In this document: piece by piece, positions 46,015-57,011 of the stretch
How positions within the stretch are numbered: position 1 is the stretch's first letter
How the letters are laid out: the number at the start of each line of letters is the position of its first letter
Assembly (NCBI GenBank): GCA_034509425.1
Contig: JAVTVJ010000951.1
Coordinates: forward strand, 124,001-188,000
Direction: 5' to 3'
Length of the DNA stretch: 64,000 nt
From: Eopsaltria australis
Lineage: Eukaryota; Chordata; Aves; Passeriformes; Petroicidae
Position numbers and translations under genes: made by a program
The notes under the pieces: model-generated
Database searches by the model: none
The model's input: only the letters and a program-made list of their open reading frames with translations
Told to the model about the DNA's origin: nothing

Positions 46015-46149
46015 GCCATAAGGCAGGGACCGGAAGAGAACTTTTTAGACTTCATCGAGGGTATAAAGCAGGCACTCATGAAGCAGGTCGAGGACCCAGT
46101 AAATCAGCGACAGATTCTCCGGTCTCTTGCCCTGGCTAACGCTAACGAG
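46015..46149 (+). pseudogene. gag of provirus B, middle island between D and E
   Basis: After the duplicated gccata, 43 codons of gag remain in frame with both neighbours. They include EENFLDFIEGIKQAL, the major homology region of capsid, and ILRSLALANANE. The piece ends at cgag (46146-46149), the target duplication of provirus E. It proves that D and E both entered the same gag gene and anchors the order of the nested map. Confidence 0.93.
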
Positions 46150-46591
46150 TGATGCCTTACAAAAGGCTGACCTGAAACAGAAGCTGGACAGAGTTAAAAG
46201 AATAAAAGAACTATTTATTAAAACAAGGTACACTTTGGGCCATGCAGGAGTCTCACAGAGACTACACCCAAAAATGGATGCCTAGCACGTGCTTTTTGGA
46301 CAGATATACCTTCGGTCCATCTGCATATCAGAAACCCATTGTCCAATTACAGTTTTGGGTCCTGAAATCCCATCCCCAATTTGTCCCCTTCTTCTCTTCA
46401 CTGCTGTCCATGGATGTTTACATTTTGGGCTTTTGGAAAAAACAGTATGTCCTTGAAACTCCGGCCCAGAGGGAAATTGTTTCATCTAAATGACAGTAAC
46501 AGAACACTAGCTGACAATTTATGGAGTCTTAGAGTCATACACTAGACCAGTCCTGATGTAGAAAAATAAAAAGTTAAAACCTAAGGCATCA
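46150..46591 (-). mobile_element. 3' LTR of provirus E
   Basis: The minus strand begins TGATGCCTTAGG right after the polypurine tract and ends TAAGGCATCA. The two ends form a 10-base perfect inverted repeat, TGATGCCTTA. AATAAA lies near 46216. Length is 442 bp. The last 193 bp are repeated in inverted orientation at 53041-53233. Confidence 0.88.
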
Positions 46592-46827
46592 TTCCCCCCT
46601 TTTAGAGGCTTGATGAGGCCTCAACCTAGTCAAGTGTCTATACTAAATATCTATTATCTATTTTTATCTAATGTCTATTATCTATTAATAATCTACATTA
46701 ATAATCTAGATTAATAATCTATTAATAATATACACGTAATAACAGTAAATATTTAACAACAGTAGATATAGAAGAATTATGACTATGATTACTATGAGCA
46801 GTTCTTTAAGCAACGAAGAAGAACTAT
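46592..46827 (-). other. PPT and AT-rich repeat of provirus E, in place of env
   Basis: The polypurine tract AAAAGGGGGGAA (minus, 46592-46603) precedes the LTR. Between it and the end of pol lies only AT-rich sequence with irregular ctatta/aataatcta repeats (about 46640-46745). No env sequence is detectable, so env was lost or never carried. Confidence 0.8.
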
Positions 46828-48951
46828 TTAAATCACGCTCTCCTCTGCATCACTCTTTGTTTTCTCAGTTGTTTCAGGAGCAGAAGCTTTCTTAACTCTG
46901 GAGTAGTGGATCCAGGGTCCTTTGCCAGAGACTTTGACTGCAGTGAGGGTAGTCAGCAGGACTTGGAATGGTCCTTTCCACTTAGCTTGTAGAGGTTCAT
47001 TGTCCCACCACTTGATATAGACCCAGTCTCCAGGTTGGAACAGATGTGCAGGTGTGCCCAGTCTGATGGGTCTGGATAGCACGATGTAATTCTGGAGCTT
47101 CTGCAAAGTGGAACCTAAAGCCATTCGATATCTCTGTAAATCAAGTTTCCCTTTATATGAATTTCACCTGGAATGTGTGGAATCTGGTATGGCCTACCAT
47201 ACAGTATTTCATAGGGACCGATGTTATCCCTCTCCCTTGGCTGTATGCGGATTCTTAGTAAAGCTATAGGCAAGGCCTGAACCCATGTCATGGATGTTTC
47301 TTGACAAATTTTGCTAATTTGTGTTGTAAGGGTTCCATTCATACGTTCAACTTTACCACTTGCTTGGGGTCTATAAGGTGTATGCAGATCCCAAGTAATT
47401 CCCAAAATTCGACTGATTTCTTTAATTACTGTGGCAACAAAGTGTGGTCCCCTATCCGATGACATTCCCAGGGGAACCCCGAACCTTGGAATTATATGAT
47501 TGAGCAAAACCTTTACCACTTCTTTGGCTGTGTTGGTGTGACAGGGGTAAGCTTCGGGCCATCCACTAAAAGTGTCAACTAATACCAGTATGTACCAGTA
47601 TCCCTCTCTACGTGGTAATTCAGCAAAATCTATTTGCCAGTAATCTCCAGGAAGATCCCCTGCTTTTGTTACTCCTAGCACAACACAACTCTTTTCCTTT
47701 TATCAGGGTTGTTTTTGCAGCAGACTTCACATTTGCTTACTATTGTTTGTACAATTTCAGTCATTCCTTTTCCTATTACTACCTTTTTTAGATGTTTTAG
47801 AAGGTTTTCAGTCCCAAAATGTGTGTTTTCATGTTCTTTCTGAGCTAGCTCTCGAAGAATCAGGGGTGGGACTACAACTTGGTTTGTTGCTGTGACAGCC
47901 CACCCACCTTCTGTGATCTCAGCCTTGAGAGATTTAATAAGCTTCTGATCTGCTTGATCATACTTTGGGATGAACCCTGATAAGTTTACTTCTTTTTGGG
48001 GAATTACTGCGAGAATACCTTTTTTTGCAACTCCTTTCGCCGCTTTGTCAGCAAAGCGATTTCCCAATTCTGGAGTGGTTTTCCCTTTTTGGTGACCCCT
48101 GCAGTGCATGATAGCTACTTCTCTGGGTTTTCTAATGCTCTCTAAGAGGGCAAGTATTTGTTCAGCGTGTTTAATTTGATTACCTTGAGCGTTCAGCAGT
48201 CCTCTTTCTTTCCAGATGGCTCCATGGGCATGGACGACACTAAACGCATATTTAGAGTCAGTCCATATATTTACCTTCTTCCTTCACTCAGGTCCAGGGC
48301 CCTTGTCAGTGCAATCAGCTCAGCTTTCTGTGATGACACATCTGCTGGCAGGGCCTTCGCCTCAATTACCTTGTCTTGAGTGGTCACTGCATAGCCTGTC
48401 ATCCTTTTACCATTTCTCATAAAGCTGCTTCCGTCTGTAAAAAGCTCCCAGTCTGGATTGTCTAGGGGCACATCCTTCAGATCTGTTCGGCTGGAGTAGA
48501 CCTCTTCTATTGTCTGCAAACAATCATGCTCAGGGACATTGTCAGTTAACGTGGAAGACAGAAACATGGCAGGATTAACAACAGAAGTTGTTTTCAAGGT
48601 GACATCATCCTGTTCTAGTAGCAATGATTGATATTTAAGCATCCGGTTGCTGGACAGCCAATGTCTCCCCTTTTGCTCGAGCACAGCTGCTACAGCATGG
48701 GGTACATACACTACAATGTGCCGTCCAAGGGTGAGTTTTCGGGCCTCTTGGATCAAGACAACAGTAGCTGCCACGGCTTTCAAACACCCTGGCCACCCTC
48801 GGGCAACATTGTCTAGCTGTTTGGAAAAGTAAGCCACAGCCCTCCGTTAGTTCCCAAGGCGCTGAGCTAGTACCCCTAAAGCGACATTCAATCTTTCATA
48901 AGTAAAGAGTTCAAAAGATTTAGTTAAGTCTTGCAATCCCAGCGCTGGAGC
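46828..48951 (-). pseudogene. pol of provirus E: RNase H and integrase
   Basis: RNase H starts in the frame 48837-48271 with LFTDGSSFM and SQKAELIALTRAL. It continues through TDSKYAFSV, HCRGHQKGK and NRFADKAAKG near 48040-48260. The integrase zinc domain has HENTHFG and CEVCC. The catalytic core (47681-47115) has WQIDFAELP, MSSDRGPHF and SGKVERMN, with 35 residues between the second Asp and the Glu. The C-terminal GPY/F-type domain (47124-46828) has WKGPFQVLLTT and WIHYSRVKK. Frame changes occur near 48270, 47690 and 47120, and a stop near 48841. The gene is gammaretrovirus/ERV1-like and related to pol of provirus A. Confidence 0.88.
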
Positions 48952-50318
48952 TTAAATTAGGGAGTGTTTCAGCTGTTTAAAAGCTGCCCTTGTGTTTTCT
49001 GTCCATATGATAATTCCATTTTCAGCTGCTTTTAATGCTCCATATAGGGGTTTTACCAGCAGTCCATAATTTGCTATCCACAAACGACACCAACCTACCA
49101 TTCCCAGGAAAGCTTGCATCTCCCTCACAGTGTGGGGCTCTGGGAGTTGACAGATGGCTTCTTTCCGTTCTTTGCTGAGCTGTCGATGTCCACGAAAGAT
49201 CTCAAGCCCCAAGTAAATTACTGCTTCTTTGGCAATCTGTGCTTTGTCCTTAGAAACTCTGTACCCACTCAGTCCCAAAAAGTTTAATAAACTGATGGTA
49301 AATTTAATGCAGTCATCCCTGGTTTTAGCCGCAATCAGGATGTCATCCACATATTGAAGAATAACTCCCTCTGGCTCCTGTTTTTCCAGTCCTCTAGTTC
49401 CTTTGCTAGCTGATTTCCAAACACCGTGGGGCTGTTTTTATACCCCTGGGGCAAAACGGTCCAAGTAAGTTGACTTTTCCTCCCTGTCTCAGGATTCTCC
49501 CACTCAAAAGCAAAAAGCTCTTGGCTGTTTTTATGCACAGGAATGCAGAAAAAGGCATCCTTCAGGTCTATCACAGCAAACCACCCTAATTCATCAGTCA
49601 GTGCAGTCAAAAGTGTATATGGGTTTGCCACAACAGGGTGTATGTCTTCAGTAATTTTGTTAATTGCTCTCAGATCTTGAACTAATCGATAGCTCTTACC
49701 ATCTGCTTTCTTAATAGCAAGTATGGGGGTATTGAATCTGGACTCACATTGCACTAATAACCCATGTTGGAGGAATTTTTCAATTATGGGTGCCAATCCT
49801 TTACGACTTTCTAATTTCAAAGGGTATTGTTTTTGCCTTACCGGTGTGGCTCCTGGTTTGAGAGTAATACTCACAGGCTCTGCTTGTTTGGATCTTCCTG
49901 GGATATCACTGGCCCATGCTATTGGATTGACAGCTTTTTCAACTTCAATGGGGATTTCACCACATTTGTCCTGTATGAAAAGTGCAGCAACTTCGACAAA
50001 TTTAGATTCAGGAATTACAACTTGTATTCCCTTCCCCTTTTTGAATTTAATTTCTGCTTCTAATTTCTCTAGCAAATCTCTCCCTAATAATGGTTTAGGG
50101 GAGTTAGGCATGTAAAGGAATTGATGAGTTACCCAGTGTTTGCCCAATTTGAATTTTAAAGGTTGGAAGAAAGGCCGTGTTTCGCTTACCCCTGTCGCCC
50201 CAACAACATGTACAGTGTTTTGACTCAGTTTCCCTTCCATGGTATTTAGTACGGAAAATGCTGCTCCAGTATCTACCAAAAATTCGATGTTATCTGACCC
50301 CAGCTTAGCTATAACCAA
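48952..50318 (-). pseudogene. Protease and reverse transcriptase of provirus E
   Basis: A 327-codon frame (50318-49335) starts with an intact aspartic-protease motif FLVDTGAAFSVL and KPLLGRDLL. It then enters RT with YRLVQDLRAINKITEDIHPVV, FAVIDLKDAFFCIPV and LTWTVLPQGYKNSPT. A one-base shift near 49375 moves the sense to a second frame, which opens with the catalytic box YVDDILIA and continues for 132 codons (to 48952) through the thumb (AFLGMVGWCRLWI). Gag, protease and RT follow in the gammaretroviral order. Apart from the frame shift the catalytic residues are preserved. Confidence 0.88.
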
Positions 50319-52288
50319 AGGTTCTGCTGGGGAAGAAGCCTTCGGTTCCCATCATTCTGAGCATGAGCCCGAGCCTTGTTCTATTGGGAGTTGGGGAACT
50401 GGGGACTTTTGTTTCAACACGGGACAATAATTTTTCCAATGTCCCCACTTTTTACAATAGGCACACTGATCTTTGTAGGGGAAGTTTTCTTGGATGACTT
50501 TTCTTGCATTGCCCTTTTGCTAGGTTGTCATCTAACTCCTTCATTTGAGCCCCTGTCTCAATATATTCTCCAGGCTACTTCTAGTATTCTATCTATGTCT
50601 CGAACCCCCTCTAACTTCTGTAGCTTCCTTCTTATATCATCTGCCGCTTGACCCATAAACAAGAGGACTAGATGTGCTTTTCCATCAGCTGAATCAGGAT
50701 CTAGATTTGTATATTTGATAGCAGTCTCTCTCAACCTATTAAAAAAATCAGTGGGTGATTCTTCATAGTTTTGCTGTACTGTGTAAAGCTTTGACCAATT
50801 TAGAGCTTTAGGGACCCCATGTTTTAACCCATATACTATGAGATTTTGATACCGTTTTAATCTTGCCATCTGTTCTGGGATGTTTGGATCCCAGTTAGGA
50901 TCACTTAAAGGATATATTTCAGCAACCGTACCTTGGACCGACCCATTTGCTATGCCTGATTCTAATGATGTTGTAATAGCGTTATTAACCATTTGCCTTT
51001 CAGTGGGATCAAGCAATGTGTCTAAAATAGAGTTCAGATCTGTCCAGTCAGGGTTTTGTGTACTAATAGCCCTATCCACTAGCTTGGCAACCTTATCTGG
51101 GTTTTCTTTCTACTGTCCCACAGTGGTTTTCCACTGTTCTAACTCAGTAAGGGAGTATGGAACCTTTACATATATTGGCCCTTGGTTGCCAACTGCTTGC
51201 TGTAATGGGGCTTGTAGAACTGGTTCTTCTCTTTTTTCCTTTTTTGATCTGGTGCATTTCGTTACTGGACTGCATTCTCGTATGGCCCTTCGGGCTATCC
51301 TTCCCTTCTTTTGCCTTCTAAGGGCAGCTAAGATTTCATCTTCCTCTTCAGAAGAGCTATCAGAAGGAGAGCTGTCCAATTGTGAATCAGCTGTGTTAGA
51401 TTTACCTGGATCAGTTCTAATCTTAGGGATCGCGGCCCAAGATTTGCTGCGATGCAGAGCGCTTATGGTCGGTTTGCTTGCTTTGATGACGTCATCCCCT
51501 GAGCCAGCTCCTCGGCGCACGACGTTGCTATGGAAACTCAGAGGCCTGAGAGCGGGAGGGGCTCGGCTCTCCCTATAGGAGGTCCCCTCTCCGCCCTCTC
51601 GGTAGAAAGCTCTGCCCCCTGGCCCCACCTCCAGGGGTGGTGCTGTTGGCTGCACCCGCTGGCATTCCCCTCCCCCTGGCCCCTCCCACCAAGGCGCGCG
51701 CGGGGTTGCCAAGAAGGGGGAGGCCTCCTGAGAGCAGGGGAAAAGCGCAGGCGGGTCTGGCTCCCAACCGGGAGCCGGCAAAGGCGCCTGCATCTTCTTT
51801 GACCGTCAAAGCCAACATTCTTCTTTCTTCACTGACAGGGATTCTGTGGAAGCTGCAACTCCCCTCTCCCCCTCCTCTGCCCCTGATTGTAACGGTGGCT
51901 GTAGAGGGGGCAGGGCTGGGGTGGTCGCGGCGTGTGCGTGCGCAAAAGATGCAGGCACCGGCGGGGCAGACATGGTGGGGGGGGCAGGGGCGGCCACCAC
52001 CGCTGCTTGCGCAGCCGGGACGGCCTGAGCCTGGGCTCCCCCCCCCACCGGGGCTAGAGCAGCCCTTGGGCCGGCCGCAGCCGGGCCCCCACCCGGGGCC
52101 GGCACTGGATTAGCTCTTAGTGCAGGTGCTATTAGATCTGACTCTGCTTCATCTCTGTTACCACATACCGGATTTAATATGGGCGGTTTCCCTCCACTCT
52201 TTTTCTCTTTTTTCCTTAAGAACAGCACATACTGTGGTTTAGGTTTCTGTAGCTGTTCATCTTGTGCTATAACTAAAAAGAATCTCAA
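50319..52288 (-). pseudogene. gag of provirus E (gammaretrovirus-like)
   Basis: The minus-strand frames 52288-51806 and 51793-51110 hold a Pro/Ala-rich N-terminal half, an acidic stretch (SSPSDSSSEEEDEILAALRR), and the start of capsid (PYSLTELEQWKTTVGQ). A stop follows at 51110. Capsid continues in 51079-50558 with QNPDWTDLNSILDTLL and the homology region ESPTDFFNRLRETAIKYT, then AADDIRRKLQKLEGV. This is the classic gammaretroviral p30 pattern. Nucleocapsid has one zinc knuckle CAYCKKWGHWKNYC at 50424-50465. At least two stops and one frame change break it. N-terminal myristoylation could not be judged. Confidence 0.82.
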
Positions 52289-53022
52289 ATACTCAGTTTC
52301 CTGGTAGTAGTGTCATTCACACAGGCGAGATGTTAAATCTAGTATCAGTTCTTCATCCAAGCTACCAAGTTTAGGCCACTTTTGATTTTTCTTTAAATTA
52401 AAAGTTGGACAAATGGTTTTAGACAACCGTATAATCTCAGGTTTTGTAAGATGTTTGCTCGTCCTGGTTAATTCTTGCCAGTTTTCTAAGACTAGACCCA
52501 GTGGTTAATCCTTAGGTATTTGAGCATTATCTGAACAAGAAAACTTACAACCCACCGTGTGTAGTTATAAATGATACACTAATCAGCTAACAGAGCAAAC
52601 AAGTAGGAGGAGGATTCGAACTCCCGAGCTTGGTGCCAGCAGGCAGCAGCTTAAGCCACTGCCCCACCCTTGGCTCCAAGCCAAATTGCTGCTGCTGCAG
52701 CACTAAGCTCTCACGAGCTTAAAAAACCAGAGGGGGAAGTAGCAAGTAAGCCACAGCCCCTTTGGGACACTTTATTGAGCCCCAAAGATGCTAAACAAAC
52801 TCTAAGAGATCAACGATCTCTTGACTCCTCCCTCATAGACTAAAACAAACAGAATACTGCTTTTATTCAGTTACTCACGTGCCTCTGAGTCAGGTCCAAG
52901 GATCCTTCGGCTCTGATACCGTCTGGACTGTGGTCACACCCTCCCCTTCCCGTGCTGGTGAAGAGAGGGGGCGAGGGCTGGATTTTCTCTGGGTCCAGGG
53001 GTTTTTCAGAAGCCTCCCGTCC
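52289..53022 (-). other. Leader of provirus E
   Basis: This untranslated stretch lies between primer site and gag. It includes the tRNA-like segment described separately. No reading frame of interest was found. Confidence 0.55.
52598..52672 (-). other. tRNA-like segment in the leader of provirus E
   Basis: The minus strand holds a box A-like TGGCTTAAGCTG and, about 35 bases later, a box B-like AGTTCGAATCC, at tRNA spacing. The T-arm is nearly pairable (one mismatch), but I could not fold a full acceptor stem. It may be a captured or decayed tRNA or a tRNA-derived SINE head; chance resemblance is not excluded. Confidence 0.35.
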
Positions 53023-53040
53023 CGGCGGAGAGTCACCAAA
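53023..53040 (-). other. Primer-site-like sequence of provirus E
   Basis: The minus strand reads TTTGGTGACTCTCCGCCG directly after the inverted LTR fragment. TGGTGAC at this place is what follows many ERV LTRs. I could not assign a tRNA. In a normal provirus the LTR end ...GGCATCA would precede it. Confidence 0.5.
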
Positions 53041-53233
53041 ACAATGGGTTTCTGATATGCAGATGGACCGAAGGTATATCTATCCAAAAAGCACGTGCTA
53101 GGCGTCCATTTTTGGGTGTAGTCTCTGTGAGACTCCGGCATGGCCCAAAGTGTACCTTGTTTTAATAAATAGTTCTTTTATTCTTTTAACTCTGTCCAGC
53201 TTCTGTTTCAGGTCAGACTTTTGTAAGGCATCA
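53041..53233 (+). repeat. Inverted LTR end at the 5' side of provirus E
   Basis: These 193 bases are the reverse complement of 46150-46342, with only four differences by eye and no gap. The copy contains AATAAA near 53163 in plus orientation, that is opposite to the element. Its outer end GGCATCA touches the cgag duplication. Its inner end touches the primer-site-like sequence. The upstream part of a normal 5' LTR is missing. Confidence 0.93.
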
Positions 53234-53603
53234 CGAGGACTGCAGGAGAGTGCTGACAGCCCTTCCCCATGACCCGAAGCCCACCATCAAGCAGATGGTT
53301 GAGGCGCACGCTGAGGTCACCCCTTCCCAGCCAGTGATCCCTTTTCCCACGCGCGCTAACCCAAAAAGACTTGCTGCTGCCAGCGCAGCACCCACCACCG
53401 GACAAGAGGTCAGGAAGTGTTTCAATTGTGGTTCACACAGCCATTTCGCACGCAACTGCCCTAAGCTCCAGAGAGCTAGCCACCCTTCTGCTAAGCCTTT
53501 AACAGGTCCCGGAGTGCCGCACTGCCCGTGTCTTCACCAGCCCCACCAGCAGGGAAACGGGCAGTGGAGCGCGGAGCAGCTCTGCGCTGTGACACAAAAT
53601 TAA
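53234..53603 (+). pseudogene. gag of provirus B, 3' part (capsid end and nucleocapsid)
   Basis: After the cgag duplication the gag frame resumes at 53238 with DCRRVLTALPHDPKPTIKQM, typical of a betaretroviral-like capsid end. A single zinc knuckle CFNCGSHSHFARNC lies at 53418-53459. The frame ends with TAA at 53601-53603. Except for the insertion this part of gag is uninterrupted. It is related to the gag end of D (42177-42884). Confidence 0.92.
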
Positions 53604-54311
53604 ATGCTGACGACATCGGACCTGCCGCTCTGGAGGAACCTGCCGCCCCACCACCAGCGGACACATGAGGCCCTCCAAGGACTTGGGGCAAGAGAATGGA
53701 CTGGGTAAGTGCAGCCGCACAACATCTCACCAGTGAACACTTGCACCTGTTTAAAGTCTTCCTCCAAGGGGACATAAACTGCCGGACTGACATATTAGTG
53801 GTGGGGAACTCCACCCGGGGACAACCTGAGCTCTTTGTTCTTCCCCAGGTGATAACGGTGTCCCCGGGGTGAATTTTAATATCGCTGTTTCTTGCACAAA
53901 CACCCCTTGGTTCATCCCACAAGGGCAGTGGGTGGTGCACACCATTGTACCGCCCAAGGAGTTCCCTAGGAATCAGCGAACACCAGCTGTTTTTTGGGCA
54001 CAGGTAGTGGGCACAGACTGACATTCCATCAGTTGTAAACTAATGAACGGCCGGTCGACAGTATATCTTAGTGGGATGCCAGACACGGGTGCGGACGTTA
54101 CCATCATCTCGGCGTCCAAGTGGCCCTCCCAGTAGGGTCTCCAACCCTCTGCAGGAGAAGTTACAGGGATTGGGGGTACAACACCCTCCCAGAGGAGTAC
54201 CAAGAATATCATAATAGAGGGACCTGACAGACACACAGCTTCTATCAAACCCTTTGTAGTGCCGTCAGGCTTTACTCTATGGGGAAGGGACCTGCTCACA
54301 CAGTAGGGGAC
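53604..54311 (+). pseudogene. Protease region of provirus B
   Basis: The N-terminal part (INCRTDILVVGNSTRGQPE, FVLPQVITVSPG) parallels the corresponding part of D. The protease has an intact active-site motif MPDTGADVTII near 54075-54107 and [11 protein letters not shown] near 54270-54303. In-frame stops occur near 54019, 54135 and 54303, so it cannot make a full protein. It is encoded in a frame other than gag, as in betaretroviruses. Confidence 0.82.
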
Positions 54312-57011
54312 TCGCCTAGAAATCCCACCAACACCCTGGGATTTCTAGTGGGGGCCACTGAGGGGCGCACCACCCCACCACTCACGTGGACCACCGACAA
54401 GCCGGTGTGGGTGGAACAGTGGCCCCTGACCCAGGAAAAACTTAGCGCCCTTGAGTCCCTAGTGGAGGAGCAGATCTCCAAGGGCAATATTGTACCATCA
54501 AATAGCCCTTGGAACTCCCCTGTCTTCGTCATCAAGAAACCAGGCAAGGACAGGTGGAGGCTCCTCCACGACCTGTGAGAGATAGACAAAGTCATCGTTG
54601 AGATGGGTCCCCTCCAGCCAGGCCTTCCATAGCCTGCTATGCTTCCCCGACAGTGGCCACTTGCAGTAATAGACATAAAGGATTGTTTCTTTTCTATACC
54701 ACTGCATCCACGTGATGCCTCATGTTTTGCATTCTCTGTTCAATCGGTCAATCGGCAGGCCCCCCAAAAGTGTTACCATTGGCGAGTATTGCCCCAGGGC
54801 ATGTGCAACTCTCCTGTAATCTGTCAGTGGTACGTCGCTGGGGTTCTGTCACCTGTCCGTAAGGCCTTCCCCAAAGCGATCATCTACCACTACACAGACG
54901 ATGTGCTGGTCTGTACCCCTGCCCAACCCTACCTGGAAAAGACTTTAGCCGCGACCATGGATGCTATCCAACGTGCAGGGATGGAAATCCACCCCGAGAA
55001 AGTGCAGCACACCTGCCCGTGGGCGTACCTCGGGATCCGCATCAACGAAAGGACCATCGCACCCCAGCAGTTCACCATCAAGGACAACCCCAGGACCCTG
55101 CGAGACCTCCACCAGCTCTGCGGGTTGATCAACTGGGTGCGTCCTCTGCTGGGGCTGACGACGGCAGACCTCGCCCCCTTGTTCCAACTCCTGAAGGGAG
55201 GCGAGGGACTGGATTCGCCAAAAGTCATCACCGCGGATGCCAAGATCGCCATTGATAAGGTGCAGCGTGCACTTTCCTCCCGGCACGCACACAGGATGAT
55301 GCCGGACCTGCCCTTCCGCTTTACCGTCTTGGGGAAAGTACCGTTTTATCATGGCCTTATCTTTCAGTGGGACGAGAGGTTGAAAGACGCTCTCCTCATC
55401 ATAGAGTGGATCTTTCTTCCTCATCAACCGTCCAAGAGTGTCACAACGCCACAGGTGCTGGTGGCAAAGTTAATACAAAGAGCGAGAACCAGGCTCTGCA
55501 CCCTAGCGGGGTGTGATTTCTCATGCATACATGTTCCCTGGCATGACGAGGATCTGGAGAAGTTGCTCCAGACCAACGAGCACCTCCAGCTCGCACTGGA
55601 CAGCTACCCAGGCCAAATTACCAGCCACAAATTAAAACACCATCTGTTCAACACGAACTTCCAATTGGCACCCAAAATGCTTCAAAGCAAATCTCCATTG
55701 AATGCCCTGACCATTTTCACCGATGGCTCAGGGTCCTCCCACAAGTCAGTCTTGACTTGGAAGAACCCCAGGACCCAGCAGTGGGAGTCTGAGGTCCATG
55801 TGTTGGAAGGTTCCCCACAGATTGCAGAACTGGCAGCCGTCGTCAGGGTATTCGAGAGGTTCCAGGAACCTCTGAATCTGGTAACTGATTTGGCATATGT
55901 AGCTGGAGTAACTGCCAGAGCAGAACATTCTTTGTTAAAGGAGGTGACCAACCAAAAATTGTTCGGGCTGCTCTCGAGGTTAATGTTCCTCTTATCCCAC
56001 CGAGAGCATCCTTTCCATGTCATGCATGTTAGATCACACCAGGATCTCCCAGGGCTCATATCTGAAGGGAACCGCAGGGCAGATGCCTTGGCAATGTCCG
56101 CACTAATGGCTAACACGCCTGACATCTTCGCGCAGGCCAAGCTCAGCCACCAGTTCTTCCACCAGAACGCTCCCGCCCTCAGGAGGATGTTCCACCTGCC
56201 TCTTGGGCAAGCGAGAGAGATTGTGGCGACATGTCCTAGTTGTCAGACCTATCAACTTCCATCGATGAACCCAGGGGTAAACCCCCGAGGACTGGCCAGC
56301 TGCCAGATATGGCAGATCGATGTTACACACTTAAACGAATTTGGCAGGCTCAAGTATATCCATGTGTCGTTTGACACATTTTCCAGAGCCATTTTTGCCT
56401 CCGCCCACACGGGCGAGAAAGCAAAAGACGTTACTAAACACTTTCTTATGGCCTTCTCTCTGCTAGGCACCCCCAAGGAAATCAAGACTGACAACGGACC
56501 CACGTATACCTCGTCCCACCTTTGAGAGTTCTTCCAGCAGTGTGGAGTGACTGACACCACTGGGATCCCTCACTCCCCCACTGAACAGGTAATCGTGGAG
56601 AGGGCACACCGAACCCTCAAAAGGATCCTCCACCAGCAGCAGGGAGGAGCAGAGAACAGATTGCCTGTTGAGCAACTCTGTAAGGCACTCTTCACAATCA
56701 ATTTTTTAAACAACACCCAGGAAGAGCCCGTCCCTCCTGTATTCTGGCACTTTTCCAATTCGACCTCAGCCAAATTAAAAGAACAACCGCCGGTGCTGGT
56801 CAAGGACCCTGAGACCCATCAGATTGAAGGGCCCCTCCCACTGATTGTCTGGGGACAAGGGTATGTGTGCGTGTCCACCCCTAACGGGCCGAGGTGGGTG
56901 CCAGCCAGAAATATTAGGCCATACAAGCCCTCTAATCAAATATCTGGGAGTGTACTTCCAGGCACAGCTGGAGAGGACAGTGGAGAACAAGAACAAACCC
57001 AGTTGGCCTGA
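54279..57011 (+). pseudogene. pol of provirus B (RT, RNase H, integrase)
   Basis: One reading frame holds the whole pol, interrupted by in-frame stops at 54576 (TGA), 54630 (TAG) and 56523 (TGA). RT has [34 protein letters not shown] and a catalytic box HYTDDVLV, where the family usually has YMDD. RNase H has FTDGSGSS, AELAAV, VTDLAY and RRADALA with all acidic residues present. Integrase has the zinc pairs in HQNAPALRRMFH and CPSCQ, then IWQIDVTH, KTDNGPTYTS and QVIVERAH, giving a complete DDE set. The stop at 56523 falls between the second Asp and the Glu. Absence of frame shifts suggests relatively modest age. Confidence 0.92.

Larger units (their letters stand above)
46150..53233 (-). mobile_element. 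Provirus E: env-less ERV1-like, inverted ends, TSD cgag
   Basis: The 7.1-kb element is flanked by a 4-bp duplication cgag (46146-46149 and 53234-53237), typical for gammaretrovirus-like insertion. On the minus strand it has a primer-site-like sequence, gag, pro, pol, polypurine tract and 3' LTR. No env is present. Its right end is not a normal 5' LTR. It is a 193-bp inverted copy of the terminal part of the LTR. Both outer ends therefore carry the same ...GGCATCA / TGATGCC... sequence facing outward. It interrupts gag of provirus B between the codons for Glu and Asp. Confidence 0.9.

Noticed and set aside
46015..46149. Island read as an independent small gene
   Set aside because: It is in frame with both neighbouring parts of gag of provirus B and bounded exactly by two target duplications.
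51530..52113. Plus-strand frames of 90 to 158 codons
   Set aside because: They are antisense to the Pro/Ala-rich gag region of provirus E; GC content keeps them open.
46150..53233. Provirus E ends as a DNA transposon with 193-bp terminal inverted repeats
   Set aside because: The interior is gag-pro-pol with integrase, PPT and a full 3' LTR; no transposase is present, and the inverted arm is part of that LTR.
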